Assembly: GCF_007860125.1 (NCBI RefSeq)
Contig: NZ_SJPW01000002.1
Location: 682,263 to 746,262, forward strand
DNA length: 64,000 bases
Source: Rubripirellula tenax
Lineage (GTDB): Bacteria; Planctomycetota; Planctomycetia; Pirellulales; Pirellulaceae
Direction: 5' to 3'
A program made the position numbers and the translations under genes. Shown here piece after piece: positions 34,400 to 43,300 of the stretch; position 1 is the first letter of the stretch, and every line of letters starts with the position of its first letter. Below the pieces are notes generated by a model. That model did no database searches and was not told the DNA's origin. It saw only the letters and a list, made by a program, of their open reading frames with translations.

Positions 34400-35895
34400 A
34401 AAGTCATTCCTACAGCCTGACGAATGCAGAAGCCTCTATGTCCGTGCTTCGTGAAATGCGTTCGATCATTACAAGTGACTATTTGATCGAGAAGATAGAT
34501 TCCGGCCAGTTCAAGGGGATGGTTGAGAGGTTCGAGACGGTAGCCGATGGCGAGCGCAATAGTAGATCCTCCGATGCGTGGGGCCTCGCGACGGACGCAT
34601 TGCGATTGCTACTGGCGATCCACAAATGCACTCAGGCTGCAAAAGATGGCTCAGACGAGCTACCTGTCATCACGAAGCAAATTGAAGTCTTGAATCGGGT
34701 CTTCACGCGAAATCTGTCCAAGTCCCGCATCCCGAATACAGCAAGTCTGACGCACGCGAAATCGAGACTACAGGCGTCTATTGACATTGATGAGGATGAC
34801 TTAGTCGAGCTTCTGCTTGCACTTCCCCTCCCAACCGTCTACTCGGCAACGAAGAATCCGCAGTCGTTTGAATCCACAAGCGGAGAGTCGAAATCTGCGG
34901 CCCCTGCCACGACTCCATTGCTGAGAGTCATCGCATTCCTGGATAAAGCTGCCGTGGCCAGCCCCCAGATTATCAAACCCCAAGTGATGTACTCGGTTGT
35001 CTTCCGAGTTCGGGGGCGGGCATGGCCGGACAATGCCGTTCGACTCAGGATAGACCTTTTGACAACCGTCCCTGGGAGTGAATTTGCTGTTTCAGAATTC
35101 CTGGCTGATCCGCCAGAAGTGACAGAAGGTCAAGCATTGAACGCAGAATTGCAAGGCCAACTCAAGTTCAACTCGTCGCAGAGTTCGTTAATGGAAGATC
35201 TGGTCTTCCGAGTGCGTGCAGCCTTCGTGACCATAGACGGCGAACTTCGCGAAACCTCCGTCATCGGGCACGATGAACTGCGTTTGAGGGTTGTCGATGC
35301 CGCGATGAATCCACTGATGACTGGCAATCGGAGTCTCGATCAGCACATCTCAGAGTTGGTCACGCGTCTTGTGACAGAACATCCTTCAGTACAGGACGAG
35401 TTGTCAAATCTTCTTGTCGTGCTCCAGGGTTTGACGCGGTTGTTGGCGGCCTATGCACAAGAAGCTATCTACAAGGGCAGGCAGGACGTGAGGGAAAGCG
35501 AGTTTCAAACACAGGTCTTACGTGACCTACGGATGCAACCCGAAATGGGGCAGGAGGTGCATGAGGCGACCGACCAGGCTGGCGGTGAAACGGACATCAA
35601 GTTCCGTGACGTGACTGTCGAGCTGAAGGTCGAAAAGAAAAATGGTGACCGGAACCACCTGAAGAAAAAGTACACGAAGCAGCCGGTGCAGTATGCCGGT
35701 GTTGAAGCGAAGCAAACAAGTGTCCTACTCGTGCTCGATCTCACCGAAAAGGTCCAACCGCCCGGAGACATTCGCAATGACATTCTCTTAGAGAAAGTCA
35801 AGACGCATGGTGATGACGATCCAGCATTTCCATCATACGTATTCATGTTCGTGATGAACGGCAACTTAGTTAATCCGTCAGATTACTCTCGGTAG
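34396..35895 (+). CDS. PD-(D/E)XK nuclease-like protein, coupled to the solenoid protein
   Basis: A 499-residue protein. The N-terminal 130 residues are helical. Residues 170-310 look like an immunoglobulin-type beta domain (VMYSVVFRVRGRAWPDN, LVFRVRAAFVTIDGEL). The C-terminal 140 residues match a PD-(D/E)XK-type core: a helix with Glu in ESEFQTQVLRDLRM near 365, Asp in GGETDIKF near 396, VELKVEKK near 409 (the ExK element) and KYTKQPVQYAG near 424, resembling the Gln-Tyr helix of restriction-like nucleases. It should be a nucleic-acid cutting effector if active. The start overlaps the previous stop (ATGA). The two-gene layout resembles anti-phage modules in general, but I cannot match it to a named one. 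Confidence 0.65.
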   Translation: MKSHSYSLTNAEASMSVLREMRSIITSDYLIEKIDSGQFKGMVERFETVADGERNSRSSDAWGLATDALRLLLAIHKCTQAAKDGSDELPVITKQIEVLNRVFTRNLSKSRIPNTASLTHAKSRLQASIDIDEDDLVELLLALPLPTVYSATKNPQSFESTSGESKSAAPATTPLLRVIAFLDKAAVASPQIIKPQVMYSVVFRVRGRAWPDNAVRLRIDLLTTVPGSEFAVSEFLADPPEVTEGQALNAELQGQLKFNSSQSSLMEDLVFRVRAAFVTIDGELRETSVIGHDELRLRVVDAAMNPLMTGNRSLDQHISELVTRLVTEHPSVQDELSNLLVVLQGLTRLLAAYAQEAIYKGRQDVRESEFQTQVLRDLRMQPEMGQEVHEATDQAGGETDIKFRDVTVELKVEKKNGDRNHLKKKYTKQPVQYAGVEAKQTSVLLVLDLTEKVQPPGDIRNDILLEKVKTHGDDDPAFPSYVFMFVMNGNLVNPSDYSR

Positions 35896-36093
35896 CTTTG
35901 CTCTGCGTATTGCTTGAGACGGTTGACGAATGATCGAAGAAAATTCGCATGTTCGCCTACAAACCTCGGTTTCCTCGGTTTTTTTGAATTTCCATGAAAT
36001 TCGTGCAATTGCGTGAAAGATCGTCGAGGGTGGTGAGTCTTCTTCGTAGAGGAGTGCCGAAGTGCTCGAAGCCTTGCCCCAATCGGAAGTCAG

Positions 36094-36705
36094 ATGACTG
36101 CCAGTCCACCCGAAACGCGAGCCAGCTTGATCCTGCGATTGCAGGATGCGGCCGACATCGCGGCTTGGGATGAGTTCGCAGAAGTCTACGCTCCCGTCGT
36201 CTACCGATCGGCACGGCGGCTTGGGTTGCAAGCGGCAGACGCTGACGACGTGGTTCAAGAAGTGCTCTCAGCGGTGGCCCAGTCGGTCAAAGACTGGATC
36301 GTCCGCGAGGACCGAGGACCTTTTCGAGCTTGGTTGTATCGGATCGCTCGCAACACAGCGATTGATTTTCTGACACGTCGCAAGCATCGACCCTGGGCAG
36401 ACGGTGGTGACGAGGCGACTCGGCAATTTAATGAAGTCGAAGCGGCAGAAGACGTGTCGAGCCAATTCGATATAGAAGTTCGTCGCGAGATATTTGCACG
36501 GGCTTCCGATAGGGTTCAATCGCAAGTCAGCGATACGACTTGGAAAGCGTTCCACCGCACTGCCGTTCACGGTGAACCGATCGAAGCGGTCGCAGCGCAA
36601 CTTGGTGTCAGTCCCGGCAGTGTCTACATCGCTCGTAGCCGAGTGATGAAGCGATTGCAGTCCGCAGTCAAATCCTTTGAGGAGATATCCAATGATGAAA
36701 TGTGA
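36094..36705 (+). CDS. ECF-like RNA polymerase sigma factor 1
   Basis: A 203-residue sigma-70-family protein. Region 2 covers about residues 12-85 (AAWDEFAEVYAPVVYRSARRLGLQAADADDVVQEVLSAV, then GPFRAWLYRIARNTAIDFL), and region 4 about 140-190 (VQSQVSDTTWKAFHRTAVHGEPIEAVAAQLGVSPGSVYIARSRVMKRL). Length and the linkage to a kinase fit the planctomycete-type ECF groups. It overlaps the following kinase gene by 14 bases. The likely mode of control is release from, or modification by, the membrane kinase with its zinc-finger anti-sigma motif. Confidence 0.9.
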   Translation: MTASPPETRASLILRLQDAADIAAWDEFAEVYAPVVYRSARRLGLQAADADDVVQEVLSAVAQSVKDWIVREDRGPFRAWLYRIARNTAIDFLTRRKHRPWADGGDEATRQFNEVEAAEDVSSQFDIEVRREIFARASDRVQSQVSDTTWKAFHRTAVHGEPIEAVAAQLGVSPGSVYIARSRVMKRLQSAVKSFEEISNDEM

Positions 36706-38605
36706 AAGCATCACTTTCGATGACCTACTTGATGCTGAGGACGACATCGACACACATAATCCTGACATTGCCTCGCACCTTGAAACTTGTGCGCATTGCC
36801 AAAGCCGCTTGTCTGGGCTGGTCGCTAGCGATGAACAATGGGATGAGACGCGGCATTGGCTATCAATGGACAATTCTAGAGACGCGATCGTTGCCGAGTC
36901 GCTGGAAGCACGTGAGCGTTGGAAACGTCCCATTGCCTGGAACGACGCCATGGCAAAGTCGCTTCTATCCGCCGCCAGTCATCCCGAGATGCTGGGCCGG
37001 ATTGGCCGGTACGATGTCGAGCGTTTGATCGGCAGTGGTGGGATGGGCGTGGTATTCAAAGCCTACGACACGGAACTGAATCGTCCCGTCGCCGTGAAGT
37101 TGCTGGCTCCGTATTTGGCTAGCAGCGGTTCGGCGCGGAATCGGTTCGCTCGCGAGGCTCGCGCCGCGGCAGCGGTCGTCGATGATCACGTTGTGCCGAT
37201 TCACAACGTCGAAACTGACGACGAGCATCCGTTCCTGGTGATGAAGTACATCGCAGGCGGTTCGCTGCAACAGCGGCTCGATCGCGAAGGGCCGCTTGAT
37301 GTTTGCGAAGTACTGCGGATCGGCATGCAGACCGCCAAAGGACTCGCCGCGGCGCATGCACAAGGTTTGATCCACCGAGACGTCAAACCATCGAACATCC
37401 TGCTTGATGAAGGCGTTGACCGAGCGCTGCTTACCGACTTTGGTCTCGCCCGAGCGACCGACGACGCCAGTCTGACTCGAAGCGGTTTCCATCCCGGTAC
37501 GCCACACTACATGTCACCTGAGCAGGTCCGAGGTGAAGCGATCGACGCCCGCAGCGATCTGTTTGGACTCGGCTGTGTGCTCTACGCCCTCTGCACCGGT
37601 CATCCACCATTCCGCAGCGAAACGAGCTACGCGGTACTGCGTCGCATCACCGACGACACGCCGCGCCCGATTCGACAAACCAATCCAGACGTTCCCGAGT
37701 GGTTGGAGCAGATCGTGCGGAAGCTGCTCGCCAAATCCCCCGACGACCGATTCGACTCCGCCGAGGAAGTCGGCGAACTGCTCGAAGACTGCCTCGCCCA
37801 CGTGCAGCAACCAACGACCGTTCCTTTGCCGAAAGCGATGGAGATGAATTCGATGCAAAATCGCATGAACTTAGTTCCGAGCCAAAACAAGCCTGCGTTT
37901 CTTTCAGTGGGCCTGGCGTTGGCAATTATCCTGGCGATCTTTATGGCGTTTAGGGTAATTGATGGGCGATTCAGTCCGTTACCGGTCGGTAACTCAGTTA
38001 GCAACAACGTGGAGAGCAAGGTGCGTCGGACAAGTCCCACCGGCGCACATATTGGTACCAACACTGCTTCTGTTGTGGTGGGGCATGATGAAATCGACGT
38101 GCACTATGTCGTTTTCTATGCTGGGAACTTTCAAACTTCATCCAGTGGAACGCATAATACGCAAGGAATGTCTTGGGTAGATCGTGGCAGCATTCGGCTA
38201 GGGAAAGATCGTTCGTTCGGATACTATCGCGAGTCTACAGATCCTTTTGATTTAGCGATCAACGGTGAGGAATTCGACCTTCGGCAAGGTCGGGTGCTTG
38301 AGCTGACTGATGAAGGAAACGTACAGCAAATCAAGCTGTTTCCTTCGTTACAGGATGCGTCGCAACCCGCCCGCGTTGCGGAACTCATTGACCAGTCGCG
38401 TCTAAGCAATGAAGAACCGATTACCAACGACAAACTGCGCGAGCAACTTGCGGTAGTCGAATCTCAATTGGCTGATTTGCTAAAAACACACGCGCCGACA
38501 CATCCACTGGCAGTGAAAATTTCGCGTTCTATTATTGAACTGAAGAATGAAGTGGGCGAGGAGTCCCCCAAAACATCTACTCAGCTTCGCCCGTTTGACA
38601 ACTGA
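36692..38605 (+). CDS. Membrane Ser/Thr kinase 1 with zinc-finger anti-sigma motif
   Basis: A 637-residue protein. Near residues 29-37 is a zf-HC2-like HLETCAHC. The Hanks kinase domain runs from about 107 to 370: GSGGMGVVFKAYD, VAVKLLAP (Lys near 136), HRDVKPSNILL near 228, DFGLARA, GTPHYMSPEQ and DLFGLGCVLYALCTG. One transmembrane helix lies at about 402-423 (LSVGLALAIILAIFMAF), so the C-terminal 210 residues face outside. The extracytoplasmic part is not a known domain. GAGGAG lies upstream of ATG 36692, overlapping the sigma gene; an alternative ATG is 3 bases later. It probably senses an envelope signal and controls sigma factor 1. Confidence 0.9.
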   Translation: MMKCESITFDDLLDAEDDIDTHNPDIASHLETCAHCQSRLSGLVASDEQWDETRHWLSMDNSRDAIVAESLEARERWKRPIAWNDAMAKSLLSAASHPEMLGRIGRYDVERLIGSGGMGVVFKAYDTELNRPVAVKLLAPYLASSGSARNRFAREARAAAAVVDDHVVPIHNVETDDEHPFLVMKYIAGGSLQQRLDREGPLDVCEVLRIGMQTAKGLAAAHAQGLIHRDVKPSNILLDEGVDRALLTDFGLARATDDASLTRSGFHPGTPHYMSPEQVRGEAIDARSDLFGLGCVLYALCTGHPPFRSETSYAVLRRITDDTPRPIRQTNPDVPEWLEQIVRKLLAKSPDDRFDSAEEVGELLEDCLAHVQQPTTVPLPKAMEMNSMQNRMNLVPSQNKPAFLSVGLALAIILAIFMAFRVIDGRFSPLPVGNSVSNNVESKVRRTSPTGAHIGTNTASVVVGHDEIDVHYVVFYAGNFQTSSSGTHNTQGMSWVDRGSIRLGKDRSFGYYRESTDPFDLAINGEEFDLRQGRVLELTDEGNVQQIKLFPSLQDASQPARVAELIDQSRLSNEEPITNDKLREQLAVVESQLADLLKTHAPTHPLAVKISRSIIELKNEVGEESPKTSTQLRPFDN

Positions 38606-38653
38606 CGCGAATCGTCATTCCGCTCCAGCAATTTCGATCTAAAAGGACTTTCG

Positions 38654-39106
38654 ATGAACACGAATACCACGAGGCGGCAAGTGCTAACTGCCGCCGCAGC
38701 TTCGCCCCTCTTATTGCCAACGGTTGCAATGGCAGGATCAACAGAGGCGGAAGGGCTGACCGTAGCAACGGGCCAAACCGACGATCGAAACACTGGACGG
38801 TCGGGGTATTCCGTCGATATGCTCGTTCTCGACTCGAAAGACTTGTCGCCAGTCGTTGGTGCTTCCGTCGAAGTGACATTGATTGGTCCAGATAGCGGAG
38901 ACGGCGGTTTTGCTGCCTTCGCGACGAACATGATGGGAATTGCAACAATCAACGAATCGCTTTGGCCCGGCCGATATCAAATCAACATTAAGGCACCGCA
39001 AGGATCCAATCTCCGGGACGCGGAATTTGCCACGCCGGAAACATTGCTGGTGGTTCTTAAGGACGGCTCCTACTCGCCGCGAGAATTTCGACTTGCTTCC
39101 AAGTGA
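38654..39106 (+). CDS. Tat-exported small beta-domain protein
   Basis: A 150-residue protein with a twin-arginine leader (NTTRRQVLTAAAASPLLLPTVAMA), so it is exported folded. The mature part (about 35-150) resembles a carboxypeptidase-regulatory/transthyretin-like beta sandwich: YSVDMLVLDSKDLSPVVGASVEVTLIGP, GIATINESLWPGRYQINIKAP and LLVVLKDGSYSPREFRL. Such domains often bind carbohydrate or protein at the cell surface. AAAGGA precedes the ATG. It lies 48 bp after kinase 1 and could share its transcript. Function is unknown. Confidence 0.7.
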   Translation: MNTNTTRRQVLTAAAASPLLLPTVAMAGSTEAEGLTVATGQTDDRNTGRSGYSVDMLVLDSKDLSPVVGASVEVTLIGPDSGDGGFAAFATNMMGIATINESLWPGRYQINIKAPQGSNLRDAEFATPETLLVVLKDGSYSPREFRLASK

Positions 39107-39221
39107 ACGTACCCGACGGAAGCGTTCCACTGACTTCAGACGGCTGAAGTGTTACGGAAATTCCTGTTTATTCGTGCAAGATCAGCGATCGGAGTTATGG
39201 ATCGTGAAGGCTCTCGGAGTC

Positions 39222-39360
39222 GTTGATCCCGCCGGGGCAAGCCCGAAGCGGAAAACCAAGGATGAACGAGGGAGAGGGACGCGTTGAGTCAGCGATGGTA
39301 GCTGCCAGTTGTTTGCTCCGCCGGGGCAAGCCCGGACGGAAGCATTCGCGCTAAGTATCC
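39222..39360 (+). repeat. Composite dispersed repeat, copy 1
   Basis: It begins GTTGATCCCGCCGGGGCAAG, then an A/G-rich middle, then GCGTTGAGTCAGCGATGGTA, GCTGCCAGTTGTTTGCTCCG and a second CCGGGGCAAGCCCGGACGG. The same two-part order recurs at 51538-51680 and 55575-55695. Inside, the unit at 39311-39342 pairs with the inverted unit at 39370-39400 over about 30 bases. Confidence 0.85.
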
Positions 39361-39369
39361 GCCTCCCCG

Positions 39370-39400
39370 CTTCCGCCGGGCTTGCCCCGGCGGAGCAAAC
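39370..39400 (-). repeat. Inverted single unit of the dispersed repeat
   Basis: The core CCGGGCTTGCCCCGGCGGAG is the reverse complement of the unit at 39311-39342; together they form a long hairpin with a 27-base loop. Confidence 0.85.
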
Positions 39401-39454
39401 AAGTGGTCGCTACAGCCAACACGAAAGATAATCCTTGATTCTGAATCTTTAGGC

Positions 39455-39487
39455 CTCCGCTCCGGGCTTGCCCCGGCGGAGCCAACG
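39455..39487 (-). repeat. Inverted single unit of the dispersed repeat
   Basis: CTCCGGGCTTGCCCCGGCGG, followed by AGCCAACG, is the reverse complement of the first half of the composite repeat at 39222. It closes the repeat cluster in this gap. Confidence 0.8.
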
Positions 39488-39767
39488 ACTCAATGCTGGT
39501 GGTTCCGCATACCCATCGACTCTGCGACGAACCATGGTGCCGCCTTTGCACCGCGACGGATCTCCAGGGAGTGCAACTGGCCCTGTATCAGTCAGGTGAT
39601 TGTGGGCAATTTTCGGTCGCTTGAACGGAGTCTTTTGTTTCTGCCTCGCATTGGTCGGAAGCGTTCTTGTCGTCACGATATCGCCCTTCACGAGAATCTT
39701 CTGAAAACTGGCCGAATTTCTGTGACAATGGCGTCTCCGTTGTGTGTTGTAAGTGGGAGACATCATT

Positions 39768-40376
39768 TTGCAAGGTCCGGAAACACGAGCGTCGCTGATT
39801 GCCAGCCTCAACCAAACCGCTTCGCGAGAAGCCTGGGATGAGTTCGCTGCGATCTATCGGCCTTTGATCATCAGGGTGGCATCGGCAAAAGGATTGCAGC
39901 ACGCCGACGCGGAAGACTTGGCTCAGGAGGTGCTAGCGATTGTCGGACAAAAGATCGGCGACTTCGATCTCGATCACGGTGGATCGTTCCGCGGCTGGTT
40001 GGGGACGATCACTCGCAATCTGGTGGTGAATCATTTGTCGCGTGGCAAAGGTCCAATCGGCAGCGGCGACTCGGCAGTCCAGGCGTGGTTGCAACAGATC
40101 CCCCAGCCCGCCGATCCGACCGCGACGCTGTTCGATCTTGAACTGAGACGCTGCCAGTTTCAGGCCGCTGCCGAGAAAGTCAGGCCACAGTTTAGCGAAG
40201 CCACCTGGGACGCGTTTTGGTTGACGGCAGTCAAGCGCGTTTCGATAGCGGAAGTTGCCAAGCTGCTTGATAAAACTGAAGGTGCCGTGCGGATGGCAAG
40301 ATGCCGAGTGATGACCCGACTGCGTGAGGCTGCACTACGTGACTCAATCGAAGAGGACAAGAAAGATGATTGCTAG
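39768..40376 (+). CDS. ECF-like RNA polymerase sigma factor 2
   Basis: A sigma-70-family protein of about 202 residues. Region 2 has SREAWDEFAAIYRPLIIRVASAKGLQHADAEDLAQEVLAIV and FRGWLGTITRNLVVNHL; region 4 has PQFSEATWDAFWLTAVKRVSIAEVAKLL and VRMARCRVMTRL. A TTG at 39768 is the preferred start: GGGAG precedes it and the product then begins M-QGPETRASL, like sigma factor 1 (MTASPPETRASL). A GTG at 39753 is the alternative. The stop lies 11 bases inside the following kinase gene. Confidence 0.88.
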   Translation: MQGPETRASLIASLNQTASREAWDEFAAIYRPLIIRVASAKGLQHADAEDLAQEVLAIVGQKIGDFDLDHGGSFRGWLGTITRNLVVNHLSRGKGPIGSGDSAVQAWLQQIPQPADPTATLFDLELRRCQFQAAAEKVRPQFSEATWDAFWLTAVKRVSIAEVAKLLDKTEGAVRMARCRVMTRLREAALRDSIEEDKKDDC

Positions 40377-43300
40377 ATTTCACTATGACGAACGAACGCT
40401 CGATCGTTTGTTGCACGACCGACTGAGCGAAGATGAACGCGAGGTCAGCTCGCACGTCGAGGCCTGTGAAGTCTGCCAGAAGCAGATCGACGACCTGTCG
40501 CGTAAAGGTTTGTCGTGGGATGACGTGGGCGACTTGCTGAGTAACGTGGACCGGCAGCCTGTTGACGTTGGGAATCGCAAGCTGGAAGCTTACGCCACGT
40601 TTCTGCAACCCACCGAACATCCAGAATCGCTCGGTCGTTTCGCACGCTTCGAGATCATGGAGTTTCTAGGTCGTGGCGGAATGGGCGTTGTGATGCGGGG
40701 CTACGACACTTCGCTGGACCGACATTGTGCGGTGAAGATTCTGTCGCCCGAACTGGCAACCAGTGCGTCGGCTCGCAAGCGTTTCTCGCGTGAAGCAAAA
40801 AGTGCCGCAGCCGTGGTCCATCCGCATGTCGTCCCGATTCAAACCGTCGATGAATATAACGGATTGCCTTATCTGGTGATGCCGGTCGTGGAAGGTCAGA
40901 GCCTGGAAGCTCGTGTCGGTGATTCAGGTCCATTGCAAGTTGTCGAAGTCATCCGCATCGCAAGTCAGGTCGCCGATGGGCTTGCCGCCGCGCACGCTCA
41001 AGGTCTTGTCCATCGCGACATCAAGCCAGCGAACATCCTGTTGGAAAACGGTATCGAGAGAGTCCAGATCACGGACTTCGGCCTAGCCCGAGCGATCGAC
41101 GACGCCAGCATGACTCGCAGCGGTGTGATCGCAGGGACGCCGCAGTACATGTCGCCCGAACAGGCTCACGGCGACACGATCGACCATCGCAGCGATTTGT
41201 TTTCGTTAGGCAGTGTGATGTACTTCATGCTCACCGGCCGCAGCCCCTTCCGTGCCGAAACGACCATGGGCGTACTGAATCGCATCGGCAACGATCAGCC
41301 CCGACGTTTGCAAACGATTGATTCCAGTGTGCCAGCATGGCTGGAAGGCATTGTGATGAAGCTGCTTTCCAAATCACCCGACGACCGATTCGAATCAGCC
41401 GCTGAAGTCGCTGAACTACTCGAAGACTGTTTGGCTCATGTACAGCAACCAACCTCCACGCCCCTGCCAGACACCGTAGCGAAACTCGTCAAGAGTTTCG
41501 GTTCCGACGAAACGAACTCCGCCGAAAGTCTTGGCAACTTTCGCTACCCACCGATCGGCAAACTCGTCGCGACCGCAGCCTTCGCATTCTCACTGATCTT
41601 TGCAGGCGTACTGATCGTGCTGGAACTGAACAAGGGCACGCTGACGATTGAGTCGGATGTAGATGACATCCCCATTCGGATCATGCAGAACGGAGAGCTT
41701 TACTTAAAACTGACCATCACGAAGACCGGTAGATCTGTTCGTATCGCCGCAGGTCACTATGTGGTGGAAGTTGATGGCGAGTTGGATGGGGTGAACGTCG
41801 TGGGTGGCAAGGTCACGCTGACGCGAGGTGAAGACGAAGTCGTGAAGATTGCGTTAGTGCCAGCCGACATCCATTCCCATTTGGACAACGCAAGCGATGA
41901 AATAACCGCACATCATCATCACCATCAGACGGCTCCCAAATTCCCGGACCTGAACGTCGATGTCAATGACGTGACGAAAGGCGGCGGTTGGGAATTGCAC
42001 AAGACGATTCGTGGAGCAAATGAAAATCGCAAGCAAGTCAATGGAGTCTGGTCGGTGGCATTCTCTCCCGATGCAGAAACCCTCGCCTCAGCAACTGGCG
42101 AGAAGACCGTCAAGATTTGGGATGTTTCGACCGGAAAACTTCAAACGAAGATCCAGCGCCCAGTTGCGGCCGCGAACCTCGCATTCTCTCCTGACGGGAA
42201 ACTGCTCGCGATCGCGGGCGGAGACTTTGATGGCCCGCAGTCTGGCGAGATCGTCATTTGGAACTTGAAGGAAGAAAGAGTTCAACATGTGCTGGATGGT
42301 GGTGACACGGCAACTTTCTGTTGTGCCGTCGCATTCTCGCCAGATGGCAAGCTGCTGGCGACGGGCGGTCGGGACAAAGCGGTCAAGCTTTGGGATGTTC
42401 AAAGCGGAAAGTTGCATCGCCGAATGTCAGGCCACTCCGATCTTGTCCGCGATGTCTGTTTCGCGTCGGATGGCAAAACTCTGGCCTCGGCCAGTTTTGA
42501 CAACACGATTCGTTTGTGGCAGCTATCGACAGGCGAGCCGATTGCGACATTGCATGGACACGATGACGCAGTTCGCAGCGTCGCGTTCTCTCCAGACGAT
42601 CGCGTGCTGGTGTCGGCAAGCGAAGATAAAACCGCTCGTGTGTGGAATGTCGCATCGCACGAGCAGATTGGTGTGATGGCCGCTCACAAGGCTCCCGTCT
42701 ACTGCGTGGCATTTCTGCCGGATGGACAACATGTCGTTACCGGTAGCCAAAAGGGCATGCTGGTTTGGGATGTTTCCAAGATCGATCAGATCCCGGCTCA
42801 CGTCGACCGACCAACTCGAGAGATCTGGTCGGTCGCGGTATCCCGCCAAATGGTAGCCATCCCAGAAGACTCAAAGATTGTGCTTTGGAAACGGCGTGAT
42901 CTCGGTTTAGACGAAAAAAAGTTGCCGGACGCTTATAGCAATGTTCCAACGACTCGTCTTCATCGAGTCCGTGAACCGCAGGCCGCGAAGACGCCCAACC
43001 CAGTGCAGCCGAATCCTGCTTATGCACCGGGTCGTGGATACGCACAACCATATGACCCGTTCGCTGGCGGAAGCAGCTTACCGATTCCAGTGAATACGTT
43101 GGCGGGATTTGTGCGTCATTTCAATCATAGGATTCAAGCCGCTGATCTTGACGTGCCTCCACAGCCTCCACTCACGGTCGAAGAATTACGCTGCTTCGCT
43201 CAGTGGAAGCTGCAAACCGACAAGCAGCTCTCCGTCGAAACAATGGGTGTGCTGACCGATATCGGTATCGGTGGATGGCTACCAAAGCACTGGAAAATCG

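Larger units (their letters stand above)
39107..39767. other. Repeat-rich intergenic region
   Basis: The 660 bases between the Tat protein and sigma factor 2 hold no supported gene. They contain one composite repeat in the plus orientation and two inverted units (listed separately), which together pair into large hairpins. A leader for sigma factor 2 should lie in the last 100 bases. Confidence 0.6.

Noticed and set aside
36268..36951. A 227-codon minus-strand frame
   Set aside because: It lies opposite sigma factor 1 and the start of kinase 1, both clearly real, and its translation is Ser/Arg-rich without any motif.
41914..41930. His-run in kinase 2 as a sign of vector or tag sequence
   Set aside because: The five His codons lie within the natural reading frame of the external linker with native flanking sequence; low-complexity His runs occur naturally.
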